Shown piece after piece: positions 49,734 to 59,125 of a DNA stretch of 64,000 nucleotides (position 1 is its first letter; the number at the start of each line of letters is the position of its first letter). The notes below the pieces were generated by a model that did no database searches, was not told the DNA's origin, and was given only the letters and a program-made list of their open reading frames with translations. This DNA comes from Hyphomicrobiaceae bacterium (GTDB lineage: Bacteria; Pseudomonadota; Alphaproteobacteria; Rhizobiales; Hyphomicrobiaceae), in contig JALHMB010000001.1 of the NCBI GenBank assembly GCA_022844275.1, forward strand, positions 682,001-746,000. Direction: 5' to 3'. The translations under genes and the position numbers were made by a program.

Positions 49734-50633
49734 ATGATCGAGAACCCAATACAGTGGCCGAATGGCGCAAGGTGCGCGGTCGCGATTACCTTCGATATGG
49801 ATTCCGACTGCCTTCTCCATTACGCGCATCCGCAAAAGGCAGATACGCTGATCGGCACGGCATCTTTGCTTCGCTATGACCGTGTCGGCGTGCCGCGCAT
49901 TCTGAAGCTCTACAAGAAATACGATATTAAGCAGACGTTCTTCGTACCGGGCTGGACGGTCGAGCACTACCCGGACATCGTCAAGCAAATCAGGGACGAG
50001 GGCCATGAGATCGGCGCTCATGGATATCTCCATGAGAGGCTCGACACATTGTCCGCCGAGACGGAAGACTACTGGTTCATGCGCAATCTGGAAGCGCTGG
50101 ACAAAGTGCTTGGCGTTCGCCCGCGCGGCTATAGAGCGCCCAGCTACCGCTTCTCCAAAAACACGCTCAACTACCTGGCACGAGAGGGCTTTACTTACGA
50201 CTCATCCCTCATGGGAGATGACGTTCCCTACATCATCGAGGGTGACAACGGCAGCGTCGTCGAGTTGCCGACGCACTGGGCCCTCGATGATTGGCCGCAA
50301 TTCACGATCAATTCCGATCTCGGCTACCACATCCAGGTGAATTCGCCGGATCGCGCCATGGATGTCTTCATGGCCGAGTTCGAGGCCGCATGGGAATACG
50401 GCGGTCTCTGGATTGCGGTTTGGCATCCTTTCGTGATGGGCCGCCTCGCGCGATGCGCACGCATGGAGAAGATGGTCCAGTACATGCTGGAAAAAGGCGG
50501 TGTGTGGTTTGCCACCCTCGATGAAATCACAACGCATGTGAACAGCATGATCGCATCCGGCCAATACACGCCTGCAAGAGAGCGCATTCCCTATCACGGC
50601 GCGACGGCGGACGCCTGGAGTCTGAAGCGCTAG
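49734..50633 (+). CDS. Polysaccharide deacetylase family protein (PuuE/allantoinase-like)
   Basis: AITFDMDSD; GHEIGAHGYLHERLDTL; NodB-homology motifs. Confidence 0.88.
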   Translation: MIENPIQWPNGARCAVAITFDMDSDCLLHYAHPQKADTLIGTASLLRYDRVGVPRILKLYKKYDIKQTFFVPGWTVEHYPDIVKQIRDEGHEIGAHGYLHERLDTLSAETEDYWFMRNLEALDKVLGVRPRGYRAPSYRFSKNTLNYLAREGFTYDSSLMGDDVPYIIEGDNGSVVELPTHWALDDWPQFTINSDLGYHIQVNSPDRAMDVFMAEFEAAWEYGGLWIAVWHPFVMGRLARCARMEKMVQYMLEKGGVWFATLDEITTHVNSMIASGQYTPARERIPYHGATADAWSLKR

Positions 50634-50669
50634 CTCTCGAAATGAGCGCTCCAAGAAAAGGACATCGAG

Positions 50670-51755
50670 ATGCGTGTTGGAATATGCGGCGGTGGGCTGG
50701 GGGGGCTCTCAGCCGCCATTGGACTGGCGGGTTTAGGATTCGACGTTGAAGTTTTCGAGAAATCGCCATCTCTTCGCGCCACTGGGGCTGGCCTGAACCT
50801 CTGGCCCAATGCCGGTCGGGCAATTTACGCGCTCGGCCTGCGCGAGCAGTACGACGCTATCTCGGTCAAGCTCGATCACTACTTCGGCTATGATCCCGAC
50901 TGCCGCCCGCTCTTCGAGCACGACACGAGCGCATGGCCGGAGAAGTACGGAGCGCCATCGGTCGGCGTCTATCGGCTTACACTGAGCACCATGCTCGCCG
51001 AGGCCTTCGGCATGGACAAGATCAGGTTCGGCCACGAGCTTGTGTCCGTCGAGGACAAAGGCGACAGCGCAGTCTGCCACTTCAGCAATGGCGTGAGCTA
51101 CGAAGGTGACGTCATCATTGGAGCGGACGGCATCTACTCCGCCATTCGCAAGCAGCTGATCGGCGGCGTCACTTTCCGTCCGAACGATCATCACGCCTTT
51201 CGCTTCCGCGCTGTCATCGACCTGAATGATGTCGATGTGGACCCGGCTGCACAGACCGCCTTCTATTCGCGAGGCGGATTTCTCTCCGTCATCCCGATCG
51301 GAGATGGCAAAGCGTACTGGTTCGGCTCCGTGGCAGGAGCGGCCAGCATCGACGAGTTCGTTGCTTACTTCACCTCCTGGACCAAGACTCATATCCCGAG
51401 AACGCTCAGCATCACGCCGCGTGAAGCCGTCGTCGAGAGCCCCCTCTTCGATGTCGATGGCAGCCCTTACAAGTGGACGCACGGCCGCGTCACGCTGCTA
51501 GGGGATTCCGCACATCCCATGATGCCGGACATGGCTCAGGGTGCGAGCCAGACCTTCATCGACTCTTTGGCGCTCCGCAACGCATTTGCCAGCACCAAGG
51601 ATATCGATGAGGCACTTCACGTGTACGAGTCTGAACGCCGCGCCGCCTCCAACTACGTTGTGAAATGCTCGCAGAAGGGCAGCTTCCTCGGGCGCAACAA
51701 TGTGAACCCGATCCCGGTGCGCTACGAGCAGGAAATTGAAGCGATCGCCGTGTAA
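50670..51755 (+). CDS. FAD-dependent monooxygenase (PHBH-like)
   Basis: GICGGGLGGLSAAIGLAGLGFDVEVFEKSPSLRATGAGLNLWPNA; VTLLGDSAHPMMPDMAQGASQTFIDSLAL. Confidence 0.92.
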   Translation: MRVGICGGGLGGLSAAIGLAGLGFDVEVFEKSPSLRATGAGLNLWPNAGRAIYALGLREQYDAISVKLDHYFGYDPDCRPLFEHDTSAWPEKYGAPSVGVYRLTLSTMLAEAFGMDKIRFGHELVSVEDKGDSAVCHFSNGVSYEGDVIIGADGIYSAIRKQLIGGVTFRPNDHHAFRFRAVIDLNDVDVDPAAQTAFYSRGGFLSVIPIGDGKAYWFGSVAGAASIDEFVAYFTSWTKTHIPRTLSITPREAVVESPLFDVDGSPYKWTHGRVTLLGDSAHPMMPDMAQGASQTFIDSLALRNAFASTKDIDEALHVYESERRAASNYVVKCSQKGSFLGRNNVNPIPVRYEQEIEAIAV

Positions 51756-51825
51756 ACGGCAACCATCACGCGGCTGAACGGGCGACACGCATCGCCAAAT
51801 CGCCAAGCTAAGAAGGAACAAGGTC

Positions 51826-53097
51826 GTGACTTCGACGACAGAGCTGCGACAGACAATTCTGCAGTGGATCGAGGAGGATCGCAGCAAGATCCTTCAATTC
51901 ATGCAGGAGATCGTACGCATTCGCACGCCCAATCCCCCGGGCGATACGCGCGCAGTCATGGATAAGGTGCGCGCGCATCTCGACGGACTTGGTCTCGCGT
52001 ACACCATGCACACGCGCGACGAGACCATGCCGAATCTCGTTGCCACGCAGAATTTCAACGAGGGCAAGAAGCACCTCGTCTTGAACGGCCACATCGACGT
52101 GTTTCCAGTCGAGACGTCCGATGGATGGTCGCACGATCCATGGGGCGGCACGTTGGAAGGCGCTATCTGGGGCAGAGGCAGCGCGGACATGAAGGTCGGC
52201 ACTACGGCGTCGATCATGTCGTACATCTACCTCGCGCGTTTGGCCGAGCACCTTGCCGGCAAGCTCACGCTAACGGTTGTATCGGAAGAGGAAAGTTTTG
52301 GCCCCAACGGGGCTCGCCACCTTTTTGATGCCTGCCCCGATGAGATCATGGGAACCGCCCTGCTGAACGCAGAGCCGAGCGGTGCCTACGTTGTCCGATT
52401 CGGCGAGAAGGGTGCCCTGTGGCTCCGCATAACCGTTCAGACGCCCGGCGGCCATGGCGCTTATCCGCACGTCAGCCCGAGCGCGATCGAGAAGGCTTAC
52501 GAGCTGATCGCGGATCTGAAGAAGCTTGCCGAGATCCCCATCAAGGAGCCTGAGCCCGTCGTCTCAGCGCTCGAAAGCTCGCGCGAGCAATACGATCTCT
52601 CCTATGGCAAGGGCGCCAGCGACCTGGCGCGCAAAACCACCATCAACATCGGCACGATCACCGGCGGCTCGCGGGTCAACATGATCGCGTCGAGATGCAC
52701 CTTCGAGGTCGATATGCGGCTACCGAACGGTGCCGATGTCGATCAATTCCTGGCAGCGATCGACGCGCTCAAGGAACGTCATGGCTTCAATTACGAAGTC
52801 ATCCTGCTCAATCGTCCCAACTGGAATGATCCCGACAACGAGCTCGCGCACATCGTGACCGAGACCGCCGCCGACATTACGAGCATACGTCCCGTGTCCG
52901 CAGTCAGCCTCGGGAACACGGACGCGAGGCTCTGGCGGTACAAGAATATCCCAGCGGTTGTGTATGGTCCTTCTCCGCGAGGCATGGGCAGCACCGACGA
53001 GCACGTGCCGGCGGAAGAAGCGTTGAATGTCGTCCGCTGCCACGCGATCTCCGCGGCGCTCTATCTCTTCCGTTCGCAAGCCAAGAGCAGCACATGA
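51826..53097 (+). CDS. M20 family metallopeptidase (ArgE/DapE/CPG2-like)
   Basis: LNGHIDVFPVETSDGWSHDPWGGTLEGAIWGRGSADMKVG; SEEESFGPNGARHL. Confidence 0.92.
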   Translation: MTSTTELRQTILQWIEEDRSKILQFMQEIVRIRTPNPPGDTRAVMDKVRAHLDGLGLAYTMHTRDETMPNLVATQNFNEGKKHLVLNGHIDVFPVETSDGWSHDPWGGTLEGAIWGRGSADMKVGTTASIMSYIYLARLAEHLAGKLTLTVVSEEESFGPNGARHLFDACPDEIMGTALLNAEPSGAYVVRFGEKGALWLRITVQTPGGHGAYPHVSPSAIEKAYELIADLKKLAEIPIKEPEPVVSALESSREQYDLSYGKGASDLARKTTINIGTITGGSRVNMIASRCTFEVDMRLPNGADVDQFLAAIDALKERHGFNYEVILLNRPNWNDPDNELAHIVTETAADITSIRPVSAVSLGNTDARLWRYKNIPAVVYGPSPRGMGSTDEHVPAEEALNVVRCHAISAALYLFRSQAKSST

Positions 53098-54338
53098 ACG
53101 TAACGAAACAAGATCTCGAAGCGTGGGTGGAAGCGGACCGCGACGTCCTTATCCAGTACCTGCGGGATTTCATCCGCTGCCGCAGCCCCAACCCGCCCGG
53201 CGACACGCTCGAAGCCGCTCAGCACGTTCGAACGCTTCTCGATGCTCAGGGCCTCGACTACGAGATCATCGCGCCCAATGAGGTCATGCCCAACATCGTT
53301 TCCTCATTCGATGGCAGCGTCGCCGGGCGTCATCTGGCCCTCAATGGCCACATCGACGTATTCCCGGTCGAGGATGCGAGCACGTGGAGCCAGGATCCCT
53401 GGGGCGGCGCGCTCGTCGGCGGCAAGATCTATGGCCGCGGCTCGGCCGACATGAAATGCGGCACTACAGCTTCCATCTTCACGTATGCCTATCTGCACCG
53501 CATTCGCGAGCAGCTCAAAGGGCGCCTCTCGCTCGTCGTCGTTTCCGACGAGGAAACCTTCGGCCCTTGGGGCGCGCGCTATCTCGCCGAGCATCGCCCG
53601 GAAGTCTTCGGTGATTGCTGTCTCAACGGCGAACCGAGCGGCATCAGCACTTTGCGCTTCGGCGAGAAGGGGCCGCTCTGGCTCGAATTCCGCATTCGCA
53701 CAGCGGGAGCGCACGGCGCCTACACCCACATGAGCCCGAGTGCGACGGCCATTGCGAGCAAGATCATTGCCGACTTGGCCAAACTTGAGAACATCGTCGT
53801 GCCCGATCTTGGAAATCTCGAGTCCGCCATCAGCTCCGCCTCCGAGGTCATCGACGGCGAGTACGGGGCCGGTGCAGCAGCCATCATTCGCAAGGTCACG
53901 GTCAATCCAGGTCTGGTCTCAGGCGGTATCAAAGTCAACATGGTGGCCGCCGAGTGCCGCATGCAGGTCGATATCCGCATGCCCAATGGGCTCAACGAGA
54001 AGGACATCCTTCCTCGCGTCGACGAGATCATCGCCGAGTATCCCGGCGTGACATACCGCGTGATCCTGTCGGAGGAGCCGGCTTGGACCCCGCCCGACAC
54101 CGAGATGATCGATTACGTGCGCCAGAATGCGAAGCAGCTCTCGGGTATCGATCCGGCCCCGATCATCAGCCTCGGCGCGACCGACGCGCGCCTATGGCGC
54201 TACAAAGGGCTCCCGGCAATCGTGTACGGTCCAGCGCCGCGCGGCATGGGCAGCATCGACGAACACGTTCCCGTCGAGGAGTTCATCCACGTCGTGAAGT
54301 GCCACCTGCTCTCGGCGTTCGACTATCTGACCAAGTGA
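53094..54338 (+). CDS. M20 family metallopeptidase (ArgE/DapE/CPG2-like)
   Basis: LNGHIDVFPVEDASTWSQDPWGGALVGGKIYGRGSADMKCG; 4-bp overlap with the preceding M20 gene. Confidence 0.92.
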   Translation: MNVTKQDLEAWVEADRDVLIQYLRDFIRCRSPNPPGDTLEAAQHVRTLLDAQGLDYEIIAPNEVMPNIVSSFDGSVAGRHLALNGHIDVFPVEDASTWSQDPWGGALVGGKIYGRGSADMKCGTTASIFTYAYLHRIREQLKGRLSLVVVSDEETFGPWGARYLAEHRPEVFGDCCLNGEPSGISTLRFGEKGPLWLEFRIRTAGAHGAYTHMSPSATAIASKIIADLAKLENIVVPDLGNLESAISSASEVIDGEYGAGAAAIIRKVTVNPGLVSGGIKVNMVAAECRMQVDIRMPNGLNEKDILPRVDEIIAEYPGVTYRVILSEEPAWTPPDTEMIDYVRQNAKQLSGIDPAPIISLGATDARLWRYKGLPAIVYGPAPRGMGSIDEHVPVEEFIHVVKCHLLSAFDYLTK

Positions 54339-54422
54339 TGCTCGACCGCGACAGAACTCCCAGTTCCGGTCGCGCGATCTCGTCATATCGAGAGAAGAGC
54401 ACTAGCGAACGCGCAAGAACGA

Positions 54423-55733
54423 TCAAAGGAGTGCGACGTCCGGTATTTTTCCCCCGTTGAACTCTGCCGCGGAAATTATCGACCTCAATCGTGGGGTCGT
54501 AGTCGATGACGGCATGGGCTGAAGACCCGGCGCGAAGGCGAATACGACCGGTATGCCGAATTGATCGCGTGTCAGATTGACAATGGCCACATCGATGCTG
54601 GATCGGGCGAAAGCCGCCTTCAGCGCTGCAATTGGCGGACGGCGCTCCGGCTCGATCATCGTGGTCGGCTTGCCGGCCGGATGCACGAGATCGCACGTTT
54701 CACTGTCGATTGTCTTAGATCTCCGCAGATGCAGGCGGTCGACCTCGCTCAACGAGCTCTCGCCCATCCCCTCCTGCTTGGCTTGTGCCAGCTGAAGGCC
54801 GAGCTCCATCTGCATCATCTCGATGACGGCTGCGCGCACCGCCTCATCGAGGTTCACGCGGGCAGCGAACCCACAAGCCAAACCCTGGCCGTGCCTATCA
54901 AAAGATACTGCAGCGATCGACGGTATGCCTATATCGGTTGTCAAATCCAGCAACCATGACGCCCGATCCAGCCTATCCCGGCGTAGAGTTCGCACCAGTT
55001 CCGTTCCCTTTTGGACTGCAGGCAATTCCATCGGCAGCGGGCGCCCGCGTCGACCTCCACGCCACCAAAGGCTGACGGCGTCCCGCTCCACAAGCTCCAG
55101 CAGCGCGCGTTCCGTCGCCGCTTCCAACGTCGGGCCTGCTGCGGCACCCGTGCTCAAGGCACTTCTCGGTTTCAGCTTGCTCTTGCATTTGGCGCGTCGG
55201 AGGCACCAGTCCGCCGGAATCAGTACCGGCGCCGCATTGGTCAAATTACTCCCCTCCACCCAATCATACGTCGCGTGTTCCTCGAAGCCAGTTTGCAAGC
55301 GCTCATCGGACAGAAGAGAGGCCAGACCCGGCAGAAGACGATCGCGGATGTCGGGCAATGGCGACGAGCAGTGGACATCGGATCGCTGCTCGAGTTGGGA
55401 AAGGCGCTCCACGCCCTCTCCGACACAAGCCGTGAAGGCGATCTCCGGCTCCTCGCCCGCGCCCGCGAGACTGAATGCAGGGAGATCGCCATAGCGCCGA
55501 TCCATCTGTGCGGGTTGCGCTTGTCCTCCGACAAAGCACAGACCGGGAGACCAATCCGACCGCAAGAGAAACAGGCGCTCTACAAAACTCGCAGCCTGCC
55601 GGATGGGAGCCCCGTTCTTGGCCGCCACGGCGGAAAGAAGCGGTTGGCTTGATGGGGCAGACAAATCCAGATCCCGAAAGACCAAGTTGCCCATCTCTAC
55701 CTCCGCTCTCTCAGCTTCGATGCATGGCGACAA
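54423..55733 (-). CDS. YcaO-like family protein
   Basis: ALSTGAAAGPTLEAATERALLELVERDAVSLWWRGG matches the YcaO ATP-binding signature (xSxGxAAGxTxExAxxxALxELxERDA). Confidence 0.85.
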   Translation of the reverse strand: MSPCIEAERAEVEMGNLVFRDLDLSAPSSQPLLSAVAAKNGAPIRQAASFVERLFLLRSDWSPGLCFVGGQAQPAQMDRRYGDLPAFSLAGAGEEPEIAFTACVGEGVERLSQLEQRSDVHCSSPLPDIRDRLLPGLASLLSDERLQTGFEEHATYDWVEGSNLTNAAPVLIPADWCLRRAKCKSKLKPRSALSTGAAAGPTLEAATERALLELVERDAVSLWWRGGRRGRPLPMELPAVQKGTELVRTLRRDRLDRASWLLDLTTDIGIPSIAAVSFDRHGQGLACGFAARVNLDEAVRAAVIEMMQMELGLQLAQAKQEGMGESSLSEVDRLHLRRSKTIDSETCDLVHPAGKPTTMIEPERRPPIAALKAAFARSSIDVAIVNLTRDQFGIPVVFAFAPGLQPMPSSTTTPRLRSIISAAEFNGGKIPDVALL

Positions 55734-55885
55734 GCGTGATCCGATGCTCAGGTTATCGAAATTCTCTCAATCAACCAACGATAGAGACCAGAGCACCGCG
55801 CACTCTGGCGCCTGGTTCGTTCCGGTGGGTCCTCATCTCGTCGATCAAGGCGCCGAGCGCTCACTCTGCGACTGCGGTACCTCGG

Positions 55886-56725
55886 CTAGACAGCGATTGC
55901 TCCATCGACGCACGTCACGACATGTCCCCCGATCCAGATATCTGGTCCGGCGCGCTTCACGTGTATGCGACCGGCTCTTCCCAGTGCCGTCCCTTGGGAG
56001 GCGACATAGGTCTCCGGTGCCAGTCCGGCGCCGATCAGCCACTGGGCCAAACTCGCGTTGAGACTTCCGGTGACCGGGTCTTCCGCAGCGCGCGTGCCTA
56101 CAAAGGCACGCACCTCGAATTGCGCATCCGTGTCATCATGCGCCGGATCACACGGGGCGACGAGACCGATCGGCTGTCCGGGCAAAGCCGCGTAATCGCG
56201 CTCGACTGACAGCAGCTCACGGCGCGTCGCCAGCAGGATCCCGGCCCAACCTGGTCCGTTGTCCACCCACTGCGACGCTTTGATCGCACTGGGATCAAGT
56301 GCGAGAGCCCTGGTAATGCGATTGAGAAGCTCCGCTTCCAAGGGACCGCTGCGGCGCAATGGCGGTGCGGCGAAGGCCAGTCGCGGACCATCGCGTTTGA
56401 TGCGCACGAGCCCCGCCCCGCATTCCTGTACGATTTCGCTGCCCTTCGGTGTATTGCCGAGGCCAAGCCAAACATGACAGGTCCCGAGCGTCGGGTGACC
56501 GGCGAACGGCAGCTCACGCTCGGGCGTGAAGATGCGCACGCGGTAGTCGGCGTTGGAGTCCATGGGCTGGCACAGAAATGTCGTCTCGCTGAGGTTGGTC
56601 CAATTCGCGATGCGTTGCATCTGCGTATCCGCCAGATCATCTGCGCCTACGACAACGGCCAGCGGATTGCCGCGGAACGGCACGGCGGAGAACACGTCGA
56701 CTTGTCGGAACTTGAGTTGTGGCAT
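55886..56725 (-). CDS. PhzF family phenazine biosynthesis-like isomerase
   Basis: MPQLKFRQVDVFSAVPFRGNPLAVVV; NLSETTFL; RIFTPERELPFAGHPTLGT. Confidence 0.93.
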   Translation of the reverse strand: MPQLKFRQVDVFSAVPFRGNPLAVVVGADDLADTQMQRIANWTNLSETTFLCQPMDSNADYRVRIFTPERELPFAGHPTLGTCHVWLGLGNTPKGSEIVQECGAGLVRIKRDGPRLAFAAPPLRRSGPLEAELLNRITRALALDPSAIKASQWVDNGPGWAGILLATRRELLSVERDYAALPGQPIGLVAPCDPAHDDTDAQFEVRAFVGTRAAEDPVTGSLNASLAQWLIGAGLAPETYVASQGTALGRAGRIHVKRAGPDIWIGGHVVTCVDGAIAV

Positions 56726-56779
56726 GAGCGGATTTCCTTGGGTGCTGTCAGTGCTGCAAGAGCTGAAGGGCGGCAGGTG

Positions 56780-57004
56780 TTACGGCTGCCAGAAGTGCTT
56801 CGCCGTTTCACGGCGGATCGTTTCCGTATCGATACCGGCATCCCGCATCAGGTGAGGCTCGAGATCTCGAAGCTCGCGCCGTTGACGGACGCGCTTGTGC
56901 CACAGCAAAAGGAGGTCGAGCATCTGCCCGAACCAGAGCAACGGGATCACGTGCCGGCGGCGTTGAGGTGTGGACTTTATGAATGGTTGTGCGCCGTGGC
57001 TCAT
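56780..57004 (-). CDS. DUF1127 family small protein
   Basis: RVRQRRELRDLEPHLMRDAGIDTETIRRETAKHFWQP; true start at 57004 (ATGA with lysE stop), not the track start 57409. Confidence 0.8.
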   Translation of the reverse strand: MSHGAQPFIKSTPQRRRHVIPLLWFGQMLDLLLLWHKRVRQRRELRDLEPHLMRDAGIDTETIRRETAKHFWQP

Positions 57005-57639
57005 ACGGGCCTCCGCTCGAGTGCAAGGCGAAGTGCCAGCCCCGCTAGGACGGTGCCCATCAGCCCGCGCTGAACGACGAGCCACGAAGGGCGAGCAGCC
57101 AACCAACTGGCGACAGTGCCGGCCAGAAAGACGATGGTCAGATTGATACTGAAGCTGATGGTGATCTGGGTCAGTCCTAGAATGAGGAACTGGCCGAGGA
57201 TCGGACCGCGGTCGGGTTCGACGAATTGCGGCAGCAGCGACAAATACAGGACGGCGATCTTCGGATTGAGAAGATTGGTGAGGAAGCCCATCATGAAGAG
57301 CCGCTGCGCACCATCGTGCGGCAGATCGCGTCTCGGCTCGAGAACCGAGCGCGCCCCGGGGCGAATTGCCGTCCAGGCGAGCCAGAGCAGATAGGCAGCG
57401 CCCAGCCACCGGACGGCGTCGTAGGCCAATGGCACGGCCAGCAGAACGCCGGTGAGGCCGAGGGCCGCGCCGAGCATGTATACGAGAAAGCCGAGAATCA
57501 CACCGAGCAGCGAGATCAAGCCTGCGGTTCGTCCCTGCAGAATGGATCGCGACAGCAGATAGATCATGTTGGGGCCGGGCGTAATCACCATGGCCAGTGC
57601 CATCAAGGCAAACGCTGCAAGACTCATTGATGTCGGCAT
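57001..57639 (-). CDS. LysE family translocator
   Basis: ALMALAMVITPGPNMIYLLSRSILQGRTAGLISLLGVILGFLVYMLGAALGL. Confidence 0.92.
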   Translation of the reverse strand: MPTSMSLAAFALMALAMVITPGPNMIYLLSRSILQGRTAGLISLLGVILGFLVYMLGAALGLTGVLLAVPLAYDAVRWLGAAYLLWLAWTAIRPGARSVLEPRRDLPHDGAQRLFMMGFLTNLLNPKIAVLYLSLLPQFVEPDRGPILGQFLILGLTQITISFSINLTIVFLAGTVASWLAARPSWLVVQRGLMGTVLAGLALRLALERRPV

Positions 57640-57656
57640 GAGAGCAACTCCGGACT

Positions 57657-57719
57657 ATTGCTCCGGAGCATTGATCGAGTTTAATATCGGTGCAATCTTA
57701 ACATTGATCTCGGAGCAAT
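57657..57719. promoter_or_regulatory. Candidate MocR operator: three direct repeats CGG(A/T)GCA(A/T)T plus palindrome TGCTCCGGAGCA
   Basis: Repeats at 57664, 57688 and 57711 in the lysE/mocR divergent promoter. Confidence 0.6.
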
Positions 57720-57725
57720 ATTCCC

Positions 57726-59060
57726 TTGAGCGACTATCGCGACATTGCCGACCAGTTTGCGGCGGAGATCCAGGAAGGCCGCCTTAGGCCCGGCGCCAAG
57801 CTGCCGACCCAGCGCGACTTCGCCTATGAGCAGGGGATCGCCGTCTCGACCGCAAGCCGTGTCTACGCCGAGCTCACGCGGCGCGGTCTCGTCGTCGGTG
57901 AGGTCGGGCGGGGCACATTTATCGCGGGCGCGACACCAGGGATACTGCCGCAGGGAGAGGCGCACGAAGGCCGCATCGATCTCGAGTTCAACTTCCCAAC
58001 GGTTCCGCAGCAGACCGGCTTCATCGCGCGCGCTCTGGGCGACCTGCAGCGTGCCGATGCTGCTGGCAGCGCAACGGGGCCGGTTACGGCTCGATGCATC
58101 GACGCCGCCCGGAAAGTCTTCGCGGAGTTTCTTGGCACGCGTGATTGGCAGCCATCTGGCGATGCGCTGGTATTCACCGGCTCAGGCCGGCAATCGATTG
58201 CCGCGACCATTTCGGCCCTCGTACCCGTCGGCGGCAGGGTCGCCGTGGAGGCGCTCTCCTATCCCATGATCAAGAGCATCGCCGCCCGCCTTGGCGTGTC
58301 GATCATACCTATTGTCATGGATGACGATGGAATGCAGCCCGAGGCCCTGTCCAGGGCGCATCGGAAATCCGCAGTCTCTGCCATCTACGTGCAACCGGTG
58401 ATGCACAATCCACTCGGCCTCACGATGAGTGAGGCGCGACGCGCCGAGATCGTGCGTCTGGCATCGAAGCTCGATATCCCGATCATCGAGGATCTCGTCT
58501 ATGGCTTTCTGAGCGATAGCCCGCCGCTCGCCGCGCTCGCTCCGGAGCGCTGCATTGTCATCGACAGTCTTTCGAAACGCATTGCGCCTGGCATATCGAT
58601 CGGCACGATGCATGTGCCGAAGGGGCTGCGCGAGCGCATCTGGTCGACGGTACGAGGTGGCGCCTGGACCGTGCCGCCGCTCAGCCTCGACCTTGGTGCG
58701 CGACTGATCCTGGATGGCGCTGCAGCAGAGATCGTCAAACTGAAACGCCAGGACGCACACCGACGACAGGCGATCGTCGCCAAAGTGCTTGGCGAGTGCG
58801 CCTTCGCGGGGGATCCAGCCTCCTACCACCTGTGGCTGAAGCTGCCGGAGAGGTGGCGCTCCGAGGCATTCGTTGCGGCTGCTGCGCGCGTGGGGGTCGC
58901 CATCACACCATCCAGCGCATTTGCCATGGTGCCCGGGCATGCGCCGAAGGCGGTTCGACTGGCATTGGGCCTGCCGTCGCACGATGAGCTGCGCGTCGCA
59001 GCCAAGCGACTTGCCAACCTCCTGCGGACTGGTCCCGAGGACGTCGATGTCACGGAGTGA
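57726..59060 (+). CDS. MocR-type GntR/aminotransferase fusion regulator
   Basis: N-terminal wHTH (GAKLPTQRDFAYEQGIAVSTASRVYAELTRRGLV) fused to an aminotransferase class I fold (YVQPVMHNPLGLTMSEARRAEI; DSLSKRIAPGISIG); TTG start. Confidence 0.93.
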   Translation: MSDYRDIADQFAAEIQEGRLRPGAKLPTQRDFAYEQGIAVSTASRVYAELTRRGLVVGEVGRGTFIAGATPGILPQGEAHEGRIDLEFNFPTVPQQTGFIARALGDLQRADAAGSATGPVTARCIDAARKVFAEFLGTRDWQPSGDALVFTGSGRQSIAATISALVPVGGRVAVEALSYPMIKSIAARLGVSIIPIVMDDDGMQPEALSRAHRKSAVSAIYVQPVMHNPLGLTMSEARRAEIVRLASKLDIPIIEDLVYGFLSDSPPLAALAPERCIVIDSLSKRIAPGISIGTMHVPKGLRERIWSTVRGGAWTVPPLSLDLGARLILDGAAAEIVKLKRQDAHRRQAIVAKVLGECAFAGDPASYHLWLKLPERWRSEAFVAAAARVGVAITPSSAFAMVPGHAPKAVRLALGLPSHDELRVAAKRLANLLRTGPEDVDVTE

Positions 59061-59093
59061 GGCGCAGATAGCCTGCGCGGAGCCGGAGCGCTG

Positions 59094-59125
59094 CCGAGAG
59101 GGAGCGAGGAACGCTCCCCTCTCGG
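59094..59125 (+). terminator. Terminator-like hairpin
   Basis: CCGAGAGGGAGCG-AGGAA-CGCTCC(C)CTCTCGG, 13-bp stem with one bulge, 34 nt after the MocR stop; T-run (tttttt) only ~20 nt further downstream. Confidence 0.5.

Noticed and set aside
55771-55836. 21-aa minus-strand ORF MRTHRNEPGARVRGALVSIVG upstream of YcaO as a RiPP precursor
   Set aside because: No convincing Shine-Dalgarno, almost no Cys/Ser/Thr, no leader-core organisation.
56780-57004. DUF1127 protein as YcaO substrate
   Set aside because: DUF1127 proteins are widespread and mostly unlinked to YcaO; nothing in the sequence supports a modification site.
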